From NCBI RefSeq assembly GCF_025698545.1, contig NC_068570.1:60097924-60161923 (forward strand): DNA of 64,000 nt, written 5' to 3'. Of the stretch, positions 49,127 through 60,547 are shown one piece after another (position 1 is the stretch's first letter; the number at the start of each line of letters is the position of its first letter). Source of the stretch: Gossypium raimondii. Taxonomy: Eukaryota; Streptophyta; Magnoliopsida; Malvales; Malvaceae. The notes under the pieces were generated by a model that was not told the DNA's origin, ran no database searches, and saw only the letters and a program-made list of their open reading frames with translations. Made by a program: the position numbers and the translations under genes.

Positions 49127-49295
49127 AAAAGTACCATGGAGGCCGCTGTACTAGGAGTCGGATTGTATTTTACTCCCTTTACTAAAGATATGGACAAATT
49201 AGTCCTTATACGGTAGGTCAAAGAGTAAACTAATCCTTTACATTAAATAATTCATCAATTTATACTATTAAAAACTAACCTAGATGACGGACAAA
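49127..49295. repeat. MITE half-copy inserted in a tandem repeat
   Basis: Starts GTAAAAGTACCATGGAGGCC and runs to TTAAAAACTAACC. Tandem-repeat sequence (AACACGAACCAAG, GAGGAAAGACGG) lies before it and resumes after it (GGAACCATCAAG). Confidence 0.6.
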
Positions 49296-49300
49296 AATGG

Positions 49301-49669
49301 AACCATCAAGTCCATAAAAAGCAACCAAAATATTTTGAAATTTGATATAACTCGCTAACATGAAGCACACAATGAGGAAAGATTGAACCATAAAACCAAA
49401 AAAAGCAACCAAAGCGTTTTGAAGATCAATATAACTCACTAACACGAACCGAGCAATGAAAACTCGAATGTAGGAAGATGGAACCGTAATTCCAATAAAA
49501 AAACAACAGAAACATTTTGAAATCGATATAGCTTGCTACCACGAACCAAGCAATGAAAACTTGTATGGAGGAAGATGGAACCATAAAGCCAATAAAAAGC
49601 AACCTGAACATTTTGAAAATCGACATAACTTGCTAACACGAACCAAGCAATGAAAACTCGAAAGTAGGC
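49301..49669. repeat. Tandem repeat, four units of about 85-97 bp
   Basis: Units begin AACC(A/G)T at 49301, 49386, 49482 and 49579. Each contains a CATTTTGAAAT..GATATA block, then GCTAACACGAACCAAGCAAT, GAAAACTCGAA and GGAAGATGG. It lies just 3' of the complex I subunit gene. A partial unit lies further out, beyond the MITE. Confidence 0.8.
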
Positions 49670-49916
49670 CATTTTAATGCTGCAAACAATCAATTGCATC
49701 AAAAGGTTGGTGCCTTCTAACAGTTATTCAAAGACAACCTCATTTCAGTGGGATCTTAGACCCATATAAGTCACATTTTAAAGCATCAAAAGAGTACAGC
49801 AGCAATACAAATGCCTTGAAATGAACAACATGAAATCAAAGACAGCAATGAAGATTATTCAAATTGTCCTAAAAACATAAAAGTGAATAGACGAGAATAG
49901 AAAAAGAGAGAAATGG

Positions 49917-50383
49917 CTAGTTTTTGAGTCCACGTTTTCGGTATCGAGCGACCTCGCCATCATTAGGGAAAAATCCCATGAGTCGACCCGCTGAGTTCTG
50001 GTACGCGTACATAAATCCACCCATTAACCCGATCAACCCTCCTGTCACCATTGAAGGCCCTTTTAATCCTGGTTTTATCCCTGCATCAACCAAGAAAAAG
50101 AAAAAAGAGGTTGAAACTTTGAGCCAAAAACCCTTTCTTCCCCCAATTAAACAAATTCAAATGCTAATAGATCAAAAAAGAAAAGACCCACATGCATTTC
50201 AATGTTACAAAATTAGAAAAAAGGGTTACCGGAGAGGTAGCCGACGGTGACGGAAACGCCGGTAATGGTAGTGAAACGGAGGTAATCGAGGGTGTTGAAA
50301 TTGCCAACGACTTTGGTGAAAGGAGGGTTTCGATCTATAACTGGGTACTCTGGTTTGGCCGAAGCTGTTATGTCTGTGTTCAT
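49917..50383 (-). CDS. Mitochondrial complex I 20.9 kDa-type subunit (At4g16450-like)
   Basis: Two exons on the minus strand (50383-50230, 50080-49917) join in frame to 318 nt, 105 residues. The protein starts MNTDITASAKPEYPVIDRNP, continues LDYLRFTTITGVSVTVGYLSG, then GPSMVTGGLIGLMGGFMYAYQ and ends GEVARYRKRGLKN. This matches the plant NADH-ubiquinone oxidoreductase 20.9 kDa subunit family as I remember At4g16450 (about 106 residues). It is an accessory subunit in the inner mitochondrial membrane. Two glycine-rich hydrophobic segments fit that location. Its start lies 1.9 kb from, and divergent to, the start of NAR1, the same neighbour pair as in Arabidopsis. Confidence 0.92.
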
Positions 50384-50999
50384 CTTTGATGTTCGGTTTT
50401 TTTCTTTGTTTTCCCTATTGCAGGCGCTGTTTGGTGTTGGCTTCGATGACTAAGTACACTCGATTGGGAAAAATAAATAGAAGACCAGAACAGGACGCCT
50501 CTGGTCGGAATTTGTTTTTTATTCTTCAGATTTGGGCCAATCCAAAAACCATGTTATAAAATGGATTTATTTTCTGTTTAGTGGTGATTGGTTTTGGGCT
50601 TTCATATTTTGTCCATGTAAAGACCAAAGCCTTTTTATGTGGACTGAAAAACTAAAGTAATTTTATATTTTAGTCATTAAATTTTAAAAAGTTACAAAAT
50701 AGTCATTATACGATTCAAAATTTTCATTTAAGTCGGTGAATTGTAAAAATTATTCTTGTATAGCTTTTTCTGTTCAGTCTACCTTCACAAATCGAAAACT
50801 CTTCTTTTTATTCTCTTCTACGGCTTAGCCTTAATTATACAGTTTTCTTCTCTGATTTTTGATATTGATGGTAAAATCAACTTGGATCTAAAGTATATTC
50901 TTCTATTCGTCGATGGGTACTAATCTATCGTATTGACCGTCGATTCATTGATGATCACTTTGCTGGTATCTATGGACAAGCAGGAATAGTCGAGTGTTT

Positions 51000-51303
51000 A
51001 ATGGCCGAAGCTTTGATTAGGAGAGTATTCTTGATAGAGGCATGCGATTAGCAGCGAGTGTTATTTAAGGCTCAGGTGGAGATGTGGTCGGTCGTCAAGC
51101 AAGTTGTTGGCAGGCAACCTACGTTGATTTTATGGGAATGACTGCCCTTAGGCTGGCTAAAGATAAACACTGATGGCGCGAGAAATGCTTCCTCGAGGGT
51201 CACTATTGCGGGTAGTGTGTTTTGCAACCGTGAAGGGAGGTGGGTACAAGGTTTTGCTCACAATGGGGACTACTGCTGTGGGGAGTATAATATGATGGTC
51301 TAA
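51000..51303 (+). mobile_element. LINE-type RNase H domain fragment
   Basis: From about 51154 a frame reads WLKINTDGARNASSRVTIAG then FCNREGRWVQGFAHN to a stop near 51303. KxNxDGA is the first acidic motif of the plant LINE-associated RNase H (RVT_3-like) domain, followed by the usual G.V.R...G.W..GF pattern. Only the front of the domain remains. Upstream sequence to 51000 is probably the same element. Confidence 0.6.
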
Positions 51304-51699
51304 TGTTAGCATGGTCTAATTTTTTTTTCTTTCAAAATATAATTTTTTGAATAAATATTATTATTTTGAGCTGGAGGTAGATAAATTCTAGTTATTTATA
51401 TAATTATTATATATTTAAATAAAATAAAACAACATATTTATTTGTATTCAAATTTAATTAAATTTGAGCTTGAAAATTCTATTAATGATTTTTAAAACGA
51501 GTAATTTTGAGCTTAATTTTTTATTTAAACTCAAATAAAATTTTAAATACAAATTGTAAGTAATATTTAAAGAAAAATTATTTATTTGATATTTTAGTAG
51601 TTTTCTTAATTCATTATTTTTAGTAAATTTTAAATATTGTCTCATTTTTCTTAAAATTATTCAAACAATATTTCTATATATGTTACTCAAATACCTAAC

Positions 51700-52085
51700 T
51701 TTTTGGTAAATGTACTTGAAAGGTCCTTCTATTATAGGTATCAAATCAAATTAGTCCATATATTATTAAAAAATAAAATAAAATAAAATTAGAATGGAAT
51801 TAACATTTAATCTTTTAAAAATATTATTTACTATCTAACAATGTTAATATTTTTAAGTTTTTATGGTTCTATAAATGAAAAATTTTGTTTGGAATTGAAT
51901 CGCAATTAAAAAAAAAGAATTTTCAAGATATTTTTCTATATAATAAATGTTAACTTCACTACAAATTGGACTTATTTGATTTTTTTTAATAGTAGAAGAA
52001 TTAAATTGATCCATTTAATAATATAAAGACTAATTTGATCCATTTCTTATAATACAGGGACCACCGAAGAAATTTAACCTAAATG
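51700..52085. repeat. MITE-like inverted repeat, AGGTCCT family
   Basis: Shares the plan of 31355-31715. AAAGGTCCTTCTATTATAGG on the left faces TTATAATACAGGGACC on the right. An internal AAATTGGACTTATTTGAT block matches the other copy. Confidence 0.5.
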
Positions 52086-52328
52086 TTTTTCTCTTAGTTC
52101 ATAATCAAATAATAAAAAAGAGGTCCCTAATACACACGCGCCTTTGCTTTCTGCTTCCCTCCGGTGATAGTTACCGCCTTTGACCTAGGAAACTATTTCA
52201 AGCTCCTTCAACCTTTCTCTCCTCTGAAAAGAAGCTTATTATCGAATCAAAGTAAATTTGTAGCTTTAATTATCGATTTTCGAATTGAATTTTAGGCGTT
52301 GTATAATAGGAGCTGAGAATTTAAAACG

Positions 52329-55300
52329 ATGTCGGAGAAGTTCTCGCCGACTCTCAGAATCGGAGATCTCAGTGATTTCATAGCACCGTCTCAAGCCTGC
52401 GTCGTTTCTCTCAAAGGACTCAAAGCAACCCCTAAGAAACCTGAACCTCAGGTACTTACACCTTTACTTTCCTCAATTATGAATCCATTTTTTAAGGATT
52501 TTTTTGTGATTTTTGCCAATTTTGATTCGGAATTGCATGCAATAGTTATTATTATTATTATTTTGTAATTTGGTCCTGTTTTAGCTTGGTGATGTTTTAT
52601 AATCGCATCGGCTTAATTCTACTAATTTATCAAATTATATAGCAGTAGAAGGGAATGAATTTTCGTTATTTTTGGTTAAAATTTTCTTATTTGAAATGCT
52701 TTGCTGAAGGTTTTAGCTGGTAAGAGTCAGCAAACTGAACCAGTAAAAATTTCACTCAAGGATTGCTTGGCATGTAGGTAATATGTTTCTCTATCTTCGA
52801 CCTATCCTTCTTGTCTTTAAAATTGCTTATCTTGTTCATTTGAGGAAATTTTCTTGTTTATTAAGGGTATAATTTTAAGGTAATTATCAGAATAGTTGAA
52901 TGTTGAATGACTAGTTTATGACTTTCAATTGTTCTTCGCGATGTTGTAGTGGGTGCATAACCTCAGCGGAGACTGTGATGCTTGAGAAGCAAAGCTTAGA
53001 TGAATTCCTTTCCAATATTAATAAAGGGAAAGCTGTAATTGTATCCCTGTCTCCACAGTCAAGGGCCTCCCTTGCTGCTCACTTTGGCATTCCTCCACTA
53101 AAGGTATGATGTAACTTTAGAAACCTAACCTAGAACACTTTGATCGTGGCATTCTACCCCCTATCTGTAATTCCTTCCGACTAAATATGTGATTCCCAAC
53201 ATATGATATTGCATTATTCTGTTTGAAGTACTTCAAATGTTGCCTAAATGTTATTTAAGTTGAATGTTTCTAATTATGGAAGTTCTTTTTCTCATATTTC
53301 AGGTTTTCAAGAAACTCACAACTTTTTTAAAGTCTTTGGGAGTAAAGGCTGTTTTAGATACTTGCTGTATTAGAGACTTAACGTTGATTGAAACTTGTCA
53401 TGAATTCATTGCTCGATATAAACAAGGCCAAGCAACTGACGACGAGAAAAGCAAATCCTCGCTCCCAATGCTGTCCTCGTCATGTCCAGGTATACATCTT
53501 TTCTAGCAATAATTTAATTGTATTGCCTCTTCCTAAAACCCCAAAATGCATATGCACAGATGGTTTGGACTTGTGTATTATATATTGAGAAGACTATGCC
53601 AGGGATGTCATAGTAATTTATAGAATTCCAGTGACCAAAAGTGGTTTTCCTGTGTGTCTTTCTCTAATTCCAGGGTGGATATGCTATGCGGAAAAACAAC
53701 TAGGATCCTATATTTTACCATACATATCCTCAGTCAAGAGTCCTCAGCAATCAATGGGAGCTGCTATTAAGCATCATATATGTCAAACAATGGGTTTCAG
53801 GTAGTCTTGTCTGTTCAACTTTTATTCATCAGACTTGTGATTTCTTTTGGTCATGATCATGCTATGAACAACACTTCTGCTAGCAGAGACAACTTAAAAC
53901 TAGTTATGTACTCTAGTAATGATATTTGGCTTTTAAGTTTCAGATGAATTGTGCGAGTAGCAATTCTCTTATAATTTAATTTAGAAAACTAAAATCTTGC
54001 TAAATTCCGTAATTTCCAATGAATTACAGCATACTGTTTACAACGACAAAGCCTTCCACACTTCTAATGCTAGTGGAGAAACTTGAAAGTAAATGAAGAT
54101 TGAAGGTCATAACTGTGACAAAATCATATTCATTTGGCATTCTAAGTACCTCCATATTAATTAGTATAATTAAAGGATTGTTCTAATTGCTTTCTTTTTA
54201 ACAATGTGGGTCGTAGAACATCTCTCCAGTCCCTTTTGTCTTTTTTATTTACTATTCAAGTGCTACAAAAAGTTAGCTTTTCATCTATGGACTGACATTT
54301 CAAGAAGGCCAATCTTCAGTTGGTATCTGATAAAAATTTCTAGTCTTATATCTTGATACTATCCAAATATTAGAGGAAATGGAGAATGCTGAAAGCTTTA
54401 TATTATTCTTAATGCTTGAATTACCAGATAATTCATTTTACTTGATAGGCCGGAGGAGATTTACCATGTAACTGTGATGCCATGTTATGATAAGAAGCTT
54501 GAGGCTGCCAGGGAGGACTTTGTTTTTCAAGCAGAATCTAATGATGAAAGCCATGCAGATCAAGGTGTTTGTATTCCAGAGGTTGACTCTGTCTTGACCT
54601 CTGGAGAAGTATTAGATTTGATACAGGTGAAGTCAAGGTTGCACATGATCTTAATTTGACATTTTAATGTAACAATTTTATGTTGATTACCTTATGGCTT
54701 TATGTAATCATTTTTAATTTATTTGGTCAATTTATGCAGTTGAAAGAAGTTGATTTTGATGCCTTGGAAGAGTCACCTATAGATAGAATGTAAGTACCAC
54801 AATTATCCTCCCTAAAGAGATCCTCTATTGCCACCTTGTTGTTACATACAAACAAAAATTATTATCGTTCCACAGGTTGGCAAATCTTGATGAGCAAGGA
54901 CATCTTTATGGTGTCTCAGGAGGCTCTGGAGGTTATGCAGAAACTGTCTTCCGGTATGCTGCAAAAGTTCTCTTTGGAAGAGAAATTGATAGCCCTTTGG
55001 ACTTCAGAATTATAAGAAATTCTGATTTCCGAGAATTGAGTCTAGAAGTAAGTTTGCTTTTTAATTTGATAGCATTTTTTTTAGCATGGTTTTGTTATCT
55101 AAACTCAAATGGCTCAAATGGTCATGGTACCAACTTCAACTCTACATTTATTTCTTTTTTCTCCTTTATTATCCTGACAGTCAAATATGTAGGTGGAGGG
55201 GAAAACCGTGCTGAAATTCGCCCTATGTTATGGCTTCCAAAACCTGCAAAACATTGTCAGGAAAGTTAAAACAAGGAAATGTGATTATCAGTTTGTGGAA

Positions 55301-56211
55301 GTCATGGCATGCCCTTCAGGTTTCTGTTTCCTTATATCGTTTTATCTTTTTGGATGTCGAATTGGGTTTTTGAAACATTCACTTGTAGCTCCTTATAAGA
55401 TGGTGAAAATTCCGGTTTAGCATAACAGTTTGGTATGTTAATACATGCAGGTTGCTTAAATGGGGGAGGGCAAATCAAGCCAAAGCCAGGACAATCTCCA
55501 AAGGAGTTAATTAAATCATTAGAAGCCATTTACATGGAAAACGTGAGTGTCTATTTTTGGTTATCAATTTATTCACTTGTTTTGGAAAACCAAAAATAAT
55601 AATTCATCAAGCTAAAATACTTCGTTATGGACAACAATTATGTACGTTTGGTTGGAGTTTTATTTTTTCAACATGTTTTAGTCATTGGTTAGCTATATAC
55701 TAATCACAATTGGTAATTTTTAGCCACATACATGACTTGTTTGTGGCAAAGAGAAGGAAAAATTTTCACTTACTTCGAAGAGGTCTTATTTTTTACAAGA
55801 CTTTTTACTCATCTTTCTAATTGCATGTTTATATGTGTACTAATTATTGTCTAAACTAATTTAAAACATGTGTTAAATAAGTTTTTTCCTCGTGTTATTA
55901 CACTAGTAACCCAATGTAGCATTAAAGCATAATCATACCTGCAACGCTGTACTGCTAGAAGTGAGCATTTACATGCCATAAACGATCAAGCTCTCTTTCG
56001 AATGTGCATTTATTCCTTTTTGTTCTTTCTTTTTAATTGATTCTTCATTATGCCATAGGTTCTGGAAGCTGATCCATTTAAGAACCCTCTGGTAAAACGG
56101 TTGTATGATGAGTGGCTTGGGCACCCAGGTTCTGAAAAAGCGAAAAGGCACATGCACACAGGATACCACCCTGTTGTAAAAAGTGTCACTGCTCAGTTGC
56201 ACAATTGGTAA
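52329..56211 (+). CDS. NAR1: Cytosolic Fe-S cluster assembly factor NAR1 (GOLLUM)
   Basis: Iron-only hydrogenase-like protein of the cytosolic iron-sulfur assembly (CIA) pathway, linking the scaffold stage to the CIA targeting complex. Eleven exons: 52329-52451, 52710-52777, 52950-53103, 53303-53489, 53674-53800, 54449-54626, 54740-54789, 54876-55047, 55193-55319, 55451-55542 and 56059-56211. They sum to 1431 nt, 476 residues, the family length. N-terminal cluster cysteines are C24 plus C60, C63 and C66 (CLACSGC). The second cluster lies in hydrogenase-like motifs: [20 protein letters not shown] and [15 protein letters not shown]. The glycine turn [12 protein letters not shown] is typical. 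The protein ends LHNW, the conserved C-terminal tryptophan of Nar1 proteins. Arabidopsis At4g16440 is the expected ortholog. Confidence 0.96.
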
Positions 56212-57654
56212 AAACACTTTTCTAACATATCTGGTCCTGTTTAACATGGTAACTTTTCCTCTGTTGTCTCTCCTTGAGTGCATGTTCATTGTTTTTCGGC
56301 CGTGGCATGTCTTCATTGGTCGTTTATTCCTTTCGTAATTGCATTTGCGAGGAGACCAATTTTGATAAGCAGATAATTTGTTTTGAAGAAATTTATTTAT
56401 TATCACAATCTTTTTTTTTTTTTGGCTACGTCTTTATCGGATACGGGTATGTGTTCGATATTTCGTATACTCGTTTGTTTTAACCTTTTAATGTATTTGA
56501 AGAATCATACTCAATACGTACGTCCGAATGTATGTCATGTACAACTGTCGGACACATACTTTATAGAAAAAAAAGGTGTATGGGTAACATAGCTTGTCAT
56601 GTATTTGCTGTGTTAGATATTAGGCAAAAGAAGGAATTGATTCGTGTTCTTAATGGTATTTAGAAACATTTTATAGCATATATGCCAGTGTGTTTGTTGT
56701 TAAGGTTTTGTTTTGGTTAATGTACCTATCATGTCTCTTTATTATAGGGATTGATCAATTTAATCCTTATATTATTAAAAAGATCAAATTTGGACAGTTA
56801 ATTTCACTATTTAAAATTGAGATTAAAATTATTTTTACTGTTCAACCTTTTTCAATATTTTTACTATTTAAATAGTAAATGTTGAAACTTGATTTTTTTA
56901 GGTAAATTACTCAATAGTTATCCAAGTTTTGTGCATTACCCATTTCAAATTTTTGTTATTTTTATTTTAATCACTGCTGTTATATAAATTCGAATTTTGT
57001 CACTCCAAACAGATTGAACTATATTTTTGATACAATACTTATAATTATTTATAGTTACTTTTTAATTTTTAAATAGGAAAATAATGCGTTTCAACGCACT
57101 TGAAGTTATGTCCTCTTGCACAGGTAACAATATTAAGCTAAAAACTCAATCCCCATATTTAATATCTTTTAATCCTACATAATTTTTATATAAAGTAAAA
57201 TAATTTACACGAAATTTTTATTTGACCGATAATTTTTTAGCTGCAAACGACGATTCATCAGTGGACTCTTAATCTGAAAGGGTTTGGGCTAAGCTTCACT
57301 CGTTTTTTTAATATAAGGTCTTATTTGAATATACTCATTCTTAGCACTCGAGAACGATGCTTAAAGCAGATTACATTATAAATTTTTTTTAAAAATAAAA
57401 ACAAATTGTTCAAAATGGCAAAGACAGTTGGCCCAACTCATGCAAGACTCCAGTAATTTGGCAGCACTTCATTAACTTACATCAGGATATATAGGAATAT
57501 AGTGTACCATGCTACAAAATTTTCCCACCATTAAATTAGAGGATGCTAATAAAGATGAAAAAGAGGAGTTTGAGAAAATATTTTGTTTCTAGACATTATA
57601 TATTGATGCAATGAACTGACCTAGGGCAAAGACTTCTTCATGAACACACACAAC
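56212..57654. other. Convergent 3' region of NAR1 and SVR7
   Basis: The two genes end tail to tail. NAR1 3'UTR probably reaches about 56700. A short AGGTCCT-family remnant lies near 56735-56900 (TTATAGGGATTGATCAATTT). The rest is AT-rich with no gene. Confidence 0.45.
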
Positions 57655-59754
57655 CTATGCAACTACCAAGTCGGGTGAACGTCTCGACTCCAACCATGAC
57701 TCGGCAGCAACTTTTGTCGTCAAAAACCAGCCAGCTTTATCTGAGGCTTCATGGAACGGAGCATCTAGTTCCTTCAAATGCGACTCAATGACAGTTGCCA
57801 ATCCTTTCTCCGAGTATTTGTGTTTCCCATGTCCGGTATTGATTCCGAGCAATGGGGGAAGCTCCTCCCCAGACTCCTGTACCTTTGTCAAATCATTGAT
57901 CCAAACATGTAGTGCAGTTAAAGCTGCCCCGAGAGATAGACTCTTGAGATTCAAGGACCATTGTGTTGGAGACCTTGATTGTATACCGGCATAAATCTCT
58001 AGGGAAAGTCCCAGCTCTAAAAGATCACAAGCTCTTTCCAACAAATCTAAGTTAACACAGAGATCAATCAAACAGTTACAGTAAGGCTTCTTTACATCGG
58101 AACTGATATGATTAAAAAGTTCCAATGCTTCGTTCTTGAAATTCCCTTCAACGTTTTGCTCCCCTATCAAAAGTTTCACCACACGACCTAGTTCTGGTTT
58201 AGCCTTCTCGATGCAATCCATTACCTTACCAAGTTCTTCTCTAGGTGTATGTGTCATCACATTCAGAAGACAACCGCAAAACCTATCATCCGGAGTAATT
58301 CCCAATTCATAAACTCGGTTAAACATCCTCACAACATCGTCGGTACGCTGAGCTTTCCCGTAGCATTGGATAAGGGATGTCAGAACAAAAATGTTGGGCT
58401 CAAAGCCAGCTTCAAGCATCATGTTCAAAATCCCCTCAGCCTCCGAAACTTTCCCGCTACAAGAATATATGGTGATCAAAGATGAAAACGTCCAACTGTC
58501 AGGTTTGCAAGCCCCGGAATTTTTCATGTCTTCAAAAATTTCAGCAGCTTCATCTGCAAAACCAACATCAGCACACATTGCTAAAAGGGTATTGTAAAGA
58601 ACAACAGTCAACTCCAATCCCTTATCTTTCATCTCTTTATACACATTTAGAGCATCTTCACCATACCGAGCTCTTCCATAAGCTCGTAAAAGTGCAGCGT
58701 ACGTTGCCCAATTTGGTGAAAATCCATTAGAAAGCATCTCTTTGTAAATACTCTTGGCTTGCCAAGGCCTCTTGGCTCTCCCCATGGCATCCAACAAAGT
58801 ATTATATATAACTACATTAGGTTTAACACCTAAGGCCTTCATTTCCTCATAAACATTTAAACATCCATCATAATTTCCAGATACACCATAGATTTTAATC
58901 AAAGTTGAAAATGTAACAGGATCGATACGCCACTTTTCTGTTCTAGCACGGTCATACAAGGTGAAGGCCATATCAACATTTCCAGCACGGCCATAAGCAT
59001 CGATCATGGCAGAGTAAGTAACATCATCAGGGTCACACTCATAAGTAGGCATTTTCTCAAACCACTCAACAGCCTTACTTGGCAAACCACAGACCCTAGA
59101 ACAACTAATCAAAGTCGAAAAAGTAACATTATCAGGCTTAACCCCTCTTTGAAGCATTTCATCGAACAGTTTCTCAGCACCATCCAAATCCTTAGACTTC
59201 CTCAAAACCTTAAGAGTAACATTATAAAGAATGACCTCTCGACTGGTTTTCGTTAATATCTTTCGAAAATGATCAAGAACAAGCAACGCAGTATTAGGGT
59301 TCGACATGTTATTGAGAACAACAACAGCATCTTGTTCCGATACATCGTCACCTAAACTACTCAGAACAGCTAAAACATCTTTTTCATTTGGATTACAAGA
59401 ATCCAAAGACTCAGCTACTTTGAGCAGAGAAGAATACCTTGAATCATAAGTCAATTGCCTAAGACGTGAAGCTCTGGGGCTTCGAGGATTGACCCACACA
59501 TAGCTTTTCGAAGCGGTTTTGCCATCTGGGTATTGTGAATTGGTGAGTTTTCGAGGGATTTGAGTCTCTTGCGACATTAGGTCTTCCAAAGAAACATGGC
59601 TGCTGCTTGCTTTGATAGAGGTTTTAGATAAGGAAACCAGGTTTAGAGAAGTGGGTGGGTTGGTTCTTAAGGATTTTGGTTTTGGTGAAACAGAGAGAGA
59701 GTGACGGTCACGTAAAAGAGAAGAAGGTGAGGAACATAGATGATGATACGCCAT
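57655..59754 (-). CDS. SVR7: Chloroplast PPR-SMR protein SVR7
   Basis: Intronless, 699 residues, from MAYHHLCSSPSS to SPDLVVA. The first 60 residues are a chloroplast transit peptide. About nine P-type PPR motifs run from about 175 to 490, for example LYNVTLKVLRKSKDLDGAEK, VTYSAMIDAYGRAGNVDMAF and VIYNTLLDAMGRAKRPWQAK. A C-terminal SMR domain begins near 595 (SLSLGAALTALHVWINDL). Length and motif order match SVR7 (At4g16390) and radish P67. In Arabidopsis SVR7 affects plastid rRNA processing and expression of plastid ATP synthase and Rubisco large-subunit transcripts. Unspliced structure is normal for this family. The start ATG is followed directly by the transit peptide and no upstream in-frame ATG was seen. 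Confidence 0.96.
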   Translation of the reverse strand: MAYHHLCSSPSSLLRDRHSLSVSPKPKSLRTNPPTSLNLVSLSKTSIKASSSHVSLEDLMSQETQIPRKLTNSQYPDGKTASKSYVWVNPRSPRASRLRQLTYDSRYSSLLKVAESLDSCNPNEKDVLAVLSSLGDDVSEQDAVVVLNNMSNPNTALLVLDHFRKILTKTSREVILYNVTLKVLRKSKDLDGAEKLFDEMLQRGVKPDNVTFSTLISCSRVCGLPSKAVEWFEKMPTYECDPDDVTYSAMIDAYGRAGNVDMAFTLYDRARTEKWRIDPVTFSTLIKIYGVSGNYDGCLNVYEEMKALGVKPNVVIYNTLLDAMGRAKRPWQAKSIYKEMLSNGFSPNWATYAALLRAYGRARYGEDALNVYKEMKDKGLELTVVLYNTLLAMCADVGFADEAAEIFEDMKNSGACKPDSWTFSSLITIYSCSGKVSEAEGILNMMLEAGFEPNIFVLTSLIQCYGKAQRTDDVVRMFNRVYELGITPDDRFCGCLLNVMTHTPREELGKVMDCIEKAKPELGRVVKLLIGEQNVEGNFKNEALELFNHISSDVKKPYCNCLIDLCVNLDLLERACDLLELGLSLEIYAGIQSRSPTQWSLNLKSLSLGAALTALHVWINDLTKVQESGEELPPLLGINTGHGKHKYSEKGLATVIESHLKELDAPFHEASDKAGWFLTTKVAAESWLESRRSPDLVVA

Positions 59755-60381
59755 TGATGTATCTGTTTGTTTAAGCTTTAAAGCTTAAACTTTAGAGAGA
59801 AGAAGAGGGAGTGTGTTTTCTGTATAGGGAAATGACCTTATCTACAAAAAACAAACTTTGAAAGATAACACAAAGGTTAGATTTTTTTAATTTTACCATC
59901 TTACCCTTGTATGTTCTTCCATATTACGATTTTGCTTTCTTTATGTATCAAAGTATCTAGTTTTAATAGCTGTTTTGGCCACCGTATTATAACCAAATTT
60001 TCTTTTTATTATTTCTTGGGTCACCAGCCCGTTCTTGAGAGATAAAGCATTTATGGTGAAAAATTAAAAATATTAATCATTTAATTAATTTATTTTAGTC
60101 TAAAATTTTCTTTCCCACATCAAAAGCTGAAAATAATAAAATTTAGGCTCCTTTCAGCCTTGAGCCTTGGACGGCTGTACTCTCAAACTACCCTGAGGTT
60201 AGGCCTATGGGTCGCTTTGCTTTCTCTATTTTCATTAGGTCCTTTTTAACCTTTTACTATCGCCCACTTTTTCGCATTTGATTGGTTTAAACGATTATGT
60301 GGGATTTTTTTTATTGGAAATAGTTAAATAGCCAATGTGATAGACGAATGAAAGCAAAGGGGCCAAAGTAACTGAACAAAA
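59755..60381. other. SVR7 5' region and spacer
   Basis: The minus-strand leader is GA/CT-rich near 59790-59815. Beyond about 60000 nothing gene-like is seen before the minisatellite. Confidence 0.4.
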
Positions 60382-60547
60382 TAGTAAGAGGGACGAAGTG
60401 AGAATTTCATTATAGTGTAAGGAACAAAATGATAAAGAAAATTAGTAAAAGGGCCAATGTGAGAATTTCATTATAGTACAAAGGACAAAATGATAAAAAA
60501 AATAGTAAAAGGACCAAAGTGAGAATTTCACTATAGGGCCAAAATAA
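60382..60547. repeat. Minisatellite, 2.7 units of about 61 bp
   Basis: Units start AGTAA(A/G)AGG at 60382, 60443 and 60503. Each holds GTGAGAATTTCA(T/C)TATAG, and the first two also AAGGA(A)CAAAATGATAAA. Confidence 0.8.

Larger units (their letters stand above)
50384..52328. other. Divergent intergenic region between the complex I subunit and NAR1
   Basis: Holds both promoters. Between them are a GGGTAAATT MITE half-copy (about 50645-50960), a LINE RNase H remnant (51000-51303) and an AGGTCCT-type MITE (51700-52085). The first 150 bp and last 200 bp are likely the leader and promoter regions. Confidence 0.5.

Noticed and set aside
49426-49702. Repetitive minus-strand frame (FIAWFVLASYVDFQ-like)
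   Set aside because: It is the translation of the tandem DNA repeat. There is no start context or homology to support a protein.
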